Positions 23,521-27,152 of a stretch of 27,152 nucleotides of DNA are shown one piece after another. The position numbers and the translations under genes were made by a program. The first letter of the stretch is position 1. Every line of letters begins with the position of its first letter. This DNA is from JBBKXP01 sp038251315 (GTDB lineage: Bacteria > Pseudomonadota > Alphaproteobacteria > Rhodobacterales > Rhodobacteraceae), in contig JBBSBK010000041.1 of the NCBI GenBank assembly GCA_038251315.1, positions 1 to 27,152 on the forward strand, written 5' to 3'. The notes under the pieces are model-generated. The model was given only the letters and a program-made list of their open reading frames with translations. It was not told the DNA's origin and made no database searches.

Positions 23521-23727
23521 ATGCGCCTGTTTCTGACCCTGATCGCCACGCTGGCCGCAAGTGCCGCCAGCGCCCACCCCGGCCACCTGATCGAAGCTGC
23601 CGGACATAACCACTGGGTTGCCGGCGCCGCCCTTGGGCTGGCCGGTGCGCTGGGTATCTGGCAAGCGATCAAAGGGCGCAAGAAGGCCGCGAAACCCGCG
23701 CCCGAAGCCGAAAAAGAATCGGCATGA
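23521..23727 (+). CDS. Small His-containing membrane protein (DUF6732-like) heading the cob operon
   Basis: A 68-aa protein: N-terminal signal or signal-anchor segment (1-18, ending ASAASA), then a short histidine-bearing stretch HPGHLIEAAGHNHW (19-32; His19, 22, 29, 31), a second hydrophobic helix (about 33-50) and a Lys/Ala/Glu-rich cytoplasmic-type tail. I recognise it as resembling the DUF6732 family of Rhodobacteraceae; its function is unknown. If the first segment is cleaved, the mature N-terminus would begin HPGH, as in HupE/UreJ-type nickel/cobalt permeases, which suggests metal binding at the periplasmic face (inference). The ATG at 23521 follows GGAGAG (23509-23514). Its stop overlaps the cbiX start by 4 nt (ATGA). 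Confidence 0.75.
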   Translation: MRLFLTLIATLAASAASAHPGHLIEAAGHNHWVAGAALGLAGALGIWQAIKGRKKAAKPAPEAEKESA

Positions 23728-24845
23728 AAACCACAATCAAAACGGGCGTGATGATCTGCGGCCATGGGTCGCGCAGCCAGTCGGCGGTGGATGAATTCGC
23801 GGTGCTGGCGGAAAAACTGCCGGCGTTCCTGCCCGACGACTGGCTGGTCGATTATGGCTATCTCGAATTTGCAAACCCGGTGATACGCGACGGGCTGGAC
23901 CGGTTGCGCAACGCCGGGTGCGACCGGATTCTGGCGGTCCCGGGGATGCTGTTCGCCGCGATGCACGCCAAGAACGATATCCCGACGGTGCTGAACACTT
24001 ACGCGGCGCAGCATGGGATCACGGTGAACTACGGGCGCGAATTGGGCGTCGATCCGAAAATGATCGCCGCGGCCGCTGGTCGGGTGAAAGAAGCGGTAGA
24101 CAGCGCCAACGCGCGTTTGGGCGACGTTGCGCTGCATGACACCTGCCTTGTCGTCATCGGGCGGGGTGCCTCCGACCCCGACGCCAACGGCAACGTGTCC
24201 AAGGTGGCGCGGATGGTGCAGGAAGGGATGGGGTTCGGCTGGCTCGAGGTCGGGTATTCCGGCGTCACCTTCCCCCTCGTCGAACCCTGCCTGCAACACG
24301 TCGCGCGGTTGCCCTATCGGCGCGTCATCGTGTTCCCCTATTTCCTGTTCTCTGGCATCCTGATCGACAGGATTTACGGGTTCACGGATCAAGTGGCGAA
24401 ATCCTATCCGGGCATCCAGTGGGTCAAGGCGCCTTATCTCGGCGATCATCCCAAGGTATTGGAAACCTTTGCCGAACGGATCACCGAACAGGTGGGCGAG
24501 GTGCCGCCGTCGAACTGCGCGATGTGCAAATACCGCACGCAGGTGCTGGGGTTCGAGGCCGAAGTGGGCGCGGTGCAGGAAAGTCATCACCACCACGTCG
24601 AGGGACAGGGCGCATCTGCGCCGGGGTCGAATGTGGCCGATTGCGCGCTGTGCGATACATTTTGCACGGGGCTGTGCCGGCTGAAGGATGACCATGCGCA
24701 TGACCACGACCACGGGCATCACCATGATCACGACCATGCACATGATAACGGGCATACCCACGATCACGCCCATCCGACCTATCCACACGCCGATCACCCG
24801 CATGGGCCAGAAAGCGCGCGAAAGACGAAAAAACATTCTCACTAG
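23724..24845 (+). CDS. cbiX: Sirohydrochlorin cobaltochelatase-like protein CbiX (long form) with Cys clusters and His-rich tail
   Basis: A 373-aa long CbiX. Two chelatase-like halves are seen (about 1-125 and 130-260). The first retains the metal-site histidines H14 (CGHGSRS) and H81 (FAAMHAKND); the second has GRGAS in place of GHGSR, so it has lost that histidine. After them come a CxxC pair (C265, C268) as in the iron-sulfur site reported for B. megaterium CbiX, a second cluster C-x2-C-x3-C-x3-C (C307, C310, C314, C318), and a His/Asp-rich tail (about 322-373). CbiX normally inserts Co(II) into sirohydrochlorin early in the anaerobic route, yet the neighbours belong to the aerobic route. 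It may instead serve as a metal store, a chaperone or another chelatase. Confidence 0.92.
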   Translation: MKTTIKTGVMICGHGSRSQSAVDEFAVLAEKLPAFLPDDWLVDYGYLEFANPVIRDGLDRLRNAGCDRILAVPGMLFAAMHAKNDIPTVLNTYAAQHGITVNYGRELGVDPKMIAAAAGRVKEAVDSANARLGDVALHDTCLVVIGRGASDPDANGNVSKVARMVQEGMGFGWLEVGYSGVTFPLVEPCLQHVARLPYRRVIVFPYFLFSGILIDRIYGFTDQVAKSYPGIQWVKAPYLGDHPKVLETFAERITEQVGEVPPSNCAMCKYRTQVLGFEAEVGAVQESHHHHVEGQGASAPGSNVADCALCDTFCTGLCRLKDDHAHDHDHGHHHDHDHAHDNGHTHDHAHPTYPHADHPHGPESARKTKKHSH

Positions 24846-24884
24846 CTTCTTTTGGCCAGAAATTTCCCCGCCGGAGGCTCCGGC
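24845..24884 (+). repeat. Dispersed intergenic repeat copy between cbiX and cobH
   Basis: CTTCTTTTGGCC (24847-24858) is followed by an A/T-rich core, CCCCG and a GCCGGAG/CTCCGGC palindrome (24870-24884). It is the same element as at 9612 and 14368. It fills most of the 60-nt gap between the cbiX stop and the chosen cobH start, which argues against extending cobH upstream to the TTG at 24852. It could cause partial termination or act as an RNA-processing site inside the operon. Confidence 0.6.
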
Positions 24885-24905
24885 ATCAGCCTCGAGGGCA
24901 ATCGT

Positions 24906-25541
24906 TTGAGACCCTATGAAAAGAACCCACAAGCGATCTATGCCACCAGTTTCGCCACAGTGCGGGCCGAGGCGCGGCTGGACCGTTTCGCGCCTGCGAT
25001 GCAGCCGCTGGTGACGCGGCTGATCCATGCCTGCGGGATGGTCGAAATCGCTGACAGGCTTGCGTTTTCGCCCGATGCTGTAGTGGCTGGGCAGGCAGCG
25101 CTGGCGGGCGGCGCAGCGGTGCTGTGCGATTGCGAAATGGTTGCGGCCGGGGTGATCCGGCGGCATCTGCCAGCGGACAACCGGGTGCTGGTCACACTGA
25201 ACGATGCGGCCGTGCCAGGGATCGCCGACCGGATCGGCAACACGCGGTCCGCAGCGGCGGTCGAGCTGTGGCACGACCATCTGGCTGGGGCCGTCGTGGC
25301 GATCGGCAACGCGCCGACAGCGCTGTTTCACTTGCTTGAGCTGCTTGATGCGGGCTGGCCGAAACCGGCGGTGATCCTAGGCTTTCCGGTCGGTTTCGTC
25401 GGGGCGGCGGAATCCAAGGCCGAATTGGCGGCAGATCCGCGCGGTGTACAGTTCGTAGCGCTCAAGGGCCGCAGGGGCGGGTCGGCGATGGCGTCGGCGG
25501 CGGTCAACGCGCTGGCGGCTGGGCTGGAGACCGCGCTGTGA
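24906..25541 (+). CDS. cobH: Precorrin-8X methylmutase
   Basis: Moves the C11 methyl group to C12 of precorrin-8x, giving hydrogenobyrinic acid. Starting at the TTG at 24906 the protein is 211 aa, matching the usual CobH length of about 210, and begins RPYEKNPQAIYATSFATVRAEA as expected. The catalytic histidine is in LIHACGMVEIADRL (H41, equivalent to His43 of P. denitrificans CobH). Further conserved blocks are LCDCEMVAAGV, NTRSAAAVELW, AIGNAPTALFHLLEL and GFPVGFVGAAESK. A GAGGG Shine-Dalgarno lies at 24894-24898. An earlier TTG at 24852 is in frame but lies inside an intergenic repeat. The stop overlaps the cobL GTG (GTGA). Confidence 0.93.
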   Translation: MRPYEKNPQAIYATSFATVRAEARLDRFAPAMQPLVTRLIHACGMVEIADRLAFSPDAVVAGQAALAGGAAVLCDCEMVAAGVIRRHLPADNRVLVTLNDAAVPGIADRIGNTRSAAAVELWHDHLAGAVVAIGNAPTALFHLLELLDAGWPKPAVILGFPVGFVGAAESKAELAADPRGVQFVALKGRRGGSAMASAAVNALAAGLETAL

Positions 25542-26740
25542 CGACCCCTTGGCTCCATATCGTCGGCATCGGCGAAGATGGCCTTGACGGCCTGCTGCCT
25601 GCAACCCGCGCGGTGGTCGAGGCGGCCGAGGTGATCCTGGGCGGCGACCGTCATCACGACCTTTCGGCGCGGGTCAGTGCCGAACGGCTCGCCTGGCCAT
25701 CGCCATTCGATGCAATGATCGACACCATTCGCGGGCTGAAAGGTCGCCGCGCTGTGGTGCTCGTCACCGGCGACCCCTTGTGGTTTTCGGTCGGGGCGCG
25801 GATCGGGCGGGCCATTGACCCAGACGAAATCATCTATCACCCGCAACTGTCTGCCTTTCAGCTTGCCGCGGCGCGGATGGGCTGGTCGCTGCCCGATGTC
25901 GAAACGCTGACGGTGCATGGGCGACCGGTCGCGCAGATGGTCGCGTTCATCCAGCCCGACCAAAAGCTGCTGATCCTGACCACCGGGGCGGATACCCCGG
26001 CGCAGATCGCCGCATTTCTGACGACGCGCGGGTTCGGCCAGTCGAAAATGACCGTGCTGGCCGCAATGGGGGGCAAGGACGAGGCGCGGTTCGACGGCAT
26101 CGCCGCGACGTGGGATCATACTGTGCCGCCATTCAACACCCTTGCCGTCGATTGCATCGCTGCCCCGGACGCTGCCCTGTTGCCCCGCGTGCCGGGGTTG
26201 GACGATGCGCTGTTCCAGTCCGATGGGACGATGACCAAGCAAGAGGTCCGCGCGGTCACTCTGGCCAAGCTCATGCCGATGCGCGGGGCGTTGTTGTGGG
26301 ATATCGGCACCGGCTCGGGCTCGGTCGCCATCGAATGGATGCGGGCGGCGCGGTATGCCCGCGCCATCGGCATCGAACCCCGCGCCGACCGCCGTGCAAT
26401 GGCGGCAGCGAATGCGCTGGCGCTGGGTACACCCCGGCTGGAACTGATCGACGGGCAGGTGCCGGATGCTTTGGCGGGCCTGCCCGCGCCCGATGCCATC
26501 TTTATCGGTGGCGGGCTGAGCGTTGAAACCTTTACCGCCGCTTGGGCCGCGCTGCGCCCTTTGGGGCGGCTTGTTATCAATGCGGTGACGCTGGAATCCG
26601 AGGCGGTGCTGCTTGCGCTGCACAAGGAACACGGCGGGCAGTTGGTCAAGCTGGCGGTCAACCGCGCCGAACCCGTTGGCCGGTTGACCGGCTGGCGACC
26701 GCTGATGCCGGTGACCCAATGGAGCCTTGTGAAAAGATGA
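25538..26740 (+). CDS. cobL: Precorrin-6Y C5,15-methyltransferase (decarboxylating), CbiE-CbiT fusion
   Basis: Bifunctional SAM-dependent enzyme that methylates precorrin-6y at C5 and C15 and decarboxylates the C12 acetate, giving precorrin-8x, the CobH substrate. The 400-aa protein has an N-terminal CbiE-type tetrapyrrole methylase domain (about 1-205; GIGEDGLDGL at 10-19, TGDPLWFSVG at 77-86). The C-terminal CbiT-type Rossmann methyltransferase domain (about 230-400) has the SAM-binding LLWDIGTGSGSVAIEW (252-267) and IFIGGG. The GTG start overlaps the cobH stop by 4 nt, so the product of this gene and its downstream user are translationally coupled. Length and domain order are standard for CobL. 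Confidence 0.96.
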   Translation: MTTPWLHIVGIGEDGLDGLLPATRAVVEAAEVILGGDRHHDLSARVSAERLAWPSPFDAMIDTIRGLKGRRAVVLVTGDPLWFSVGARIGRAIDPDEIIYHPQLSAFQLAAARMGWSLPDVETLTVHGRPVAQMVAFIQPDQKLLILTTGADTPAQIAAFLTTRGFGQSKMTVLAAMGGKDEARFDGIAATWDHTVPPFNTLAVDCIAAPDAALLPRVPGLDDALFQSDGTMTKQEVRAVTLAKLMPMRGALLWDIGTGSGSVAIEWMRAARYARAIGIEPRADRRAMAAANALALGTPRLELIDGQVPDALAGLPAPDAIFIGGGLSVETFTAAWAALRPLGRLVINAVTLESEAVLLALHKEHGGQLVKLAVNRAEPVGRLTGWRPLMPVTQWSLVKR

Positions 26741-26748
26741 AGCAGCGG

Positions 26749-26783
26749 ACCCTCCGGGGGGAGTTGTTATTGCAAAGTGAAGC
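26749..26783 (-). repeat. Dispersed intergenic repeat copy between cobL and cobI
   Basis: ACCCTCCGGGGGGAG, an A/T-rich core and GCAAAGTGAAG form a close relative of the copy at 9565-9597 in the same orientation (shared ACCCTCCGGGGG-AGTT and AAGTGAA). It occupies most of the 55-nt gap between cobL and cobI, directly upstream of the cobI Shine-Dalgarno. Confidence 0.55.
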
Positions 26784-26795
26784 CGGGGGACGAGT

Positions 26796-27152
26796 ATGAC
26801 CGGCACGCTGTATGGCGTCGGCGTCGGCCCCGGTGCGCCTGATCTGATGACCCTGCGGGCGGCACGGCTGATCGGAGCGGCAACAGTCATCGCCTATCCG
26901 ACGCTTGCCGGGGCGCCAAGTTTTGCACGCTCCATCGCCGCCGACCTGATCCCGGCAGGGGTGCAGGAAATCGTCATGGACGTGCCGATGACCACTGACC
27001 GCAATCCAGCGCAGGCCGCCTATGACGCGGGGGCCAGGGCCATCGCGGCGGCGCTGGACGCTGGAACCGACGTGGTGTGCCTGTGCGAGGGCGATCCGTT
27101 CTTTTACGGCTCGTTCATGTATCTGTTCGCCCGCCTGTCGGCCCGCTACCGG
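26796..27152 (+). CDS. cobI: Precorrin-2 C20-methyltransferase, N-terminal half (runs off right edge)
   Basis: SAM-dependent tetrapyrrole methylase that adds the C20 methyl group to precorrin-2 at the entry to the corrin branch. The first 119 codons are present, about half of the usual 230-250 aa. Visible motifs are YGVGVGPGAPDLMTLRA (6-22), the SAM-site P-loop of the family, and the conserved CEGDPFFYGSFMYL (97-110). The ATG at 26796 follows GGGGGA (26785-26790). CobI is preferred over CbiL because of the aerobic-type neighbours; the N-terminal half alone does not separate them firmly. Confidence 0.92.
   Translation, partial: MTGTLYGVGVGPGAPDLMTLRAARLIGAATVIAYPTLAGAPSFARSIAADLIPAGVQEIVMDVPMTTDRNPAQAAYDAGARAIAAALDAGTDVVCLCEGDPFFYGSFMYLFARLSARYR

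Noticed and set aside
22270..23727. Plus-strand frame running through the GS-HQR gene and the leader into the DUF6732-like gene
   Set aside because: Only the last 68 codons (from the ATG at 23521, with Shine-Dalgarno and signal peptide) look like protein; the rest is antisense to a real gene and the structured leader.
24687..24840. Short tandem repeat or CRISPR-like array at the end of cbiX
   Set aside because: The repetitive CAT/CAC/GAC codons simply encode the His/Asp-rich tail; there are no regular repeats with spacers. The same holds for the CobW loop near 21410-21480.
24852..24905. N-terminal extension of cobH from a TTG at 24852
   Set aside because: The extra 18 codons lie inside an intergenic repeat, and the CobH family length and N-terminus fit a start at 24906 with its own GAGGG Shine-Dalgarno.
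23385..25331. Open frame of about 648 codons on the minus strand opposite cbiX and cobH
   Set aside because: Composition is typical of an antisense shadow and no family motif is seen; the plus strand encodes clear CbiX and CobH. Similar long shadows opposite cobL (25328-26890) and cobN (16641-18215) were dropped for the same reason.

Overview
The window is a chromosomal stretch of a high-GC alphaproteobacterium, most likely a Rhodobacteraceae (Rhodobacter/roseobacter group). This rests on the protein families seen (a HIG1-type twin-membrane protein next to PduO, a dapA/lytic-transglycosylase divergon, aerobic-type CobN, CobH, CobL and CobO, and a DUF6732-like small protein), on the strong GC-ending codon bias, and on a family of palindromic intergenic repeats of a type I associate with this group. 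No rRNA, tRNA, insertion sequence, integrase or CRISPR array is visible.

Left part (1-14165), mostly housekeeping and metabolism. The 5' two-fifths or so of parC (topoisomerase IV subunit A) runs off the left edge on the minus strand. A plus-strand run follows: SH3-domain envelope protein, SDR oxidoreductase, HIG1 twin-membrane protein, PduO-type cob(I)alamin adenosyltransferase and a YcaQ/AlkX-like DNA glycosylase. This run converges on a minus-strand dapA-amidohydrolase pair, and dapA is divergent from a soluble lytic transglycosylase. Next come a DMT exporter and mnmD (minus strand), divergent from an FAD oxidase resembling the other half of MnmC, and then an orphan ThDP-dependent enzyme of the acetolactate-synthase type.

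Right part (14433-27152), cobalamin biosynthesis. Three transcription units are inferred. (1) Minus strand: cobN, GNAT, lrgA, lrgB, cobO, with 4-8 nt overlaps from cobN to lrgB. (2) Minus strand: cobW and a second GNAT, with an ATGA overlap. (3) Plus strand: DUF6732-like small protein, cbiX, cobH, cobL, cobI (cut by the right edge). A small plus-strand protein of 83 aa sits between units 1 and 2, and a glutathionyl-hydroquinone reductase is divergent from unit 3. Together these genes cover precorrin-2 C20-methylation (CobI), C5/C15 methylation with decarboxylation (CobL), precorrin-8x mutase (CobH), cobalt delivery and insertion (CobW, CobN, CbiX) and corrinoid adenosylation (CobO, plus PduO further left). 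The other cob genes (cobG or cobZ, J, M, K, B, S, T, Q and so on) are not in the window.

The most notable signals are these. The 5' leader of the DUF6732-cbiX-cobH-cobL-cobI operon has two mutually exclusive perfect helices, one of which covers the Shine-Dalgarno; this is a riboswitch-like architecture that I cannot assign to a known class. The DUF6732-like protein heading that operon is small and His-rich, with a possible metal-binding motif. LrgAB and GNAT proteins are translationally coupled into a cob operon. An early-type cobaltochelatase (CbiX, with extra Cys clusters and a His/Asp tail) coexists with the late-type CobN. At least seven copies of an intergenic repeat are present, two of them inside the cob operon.
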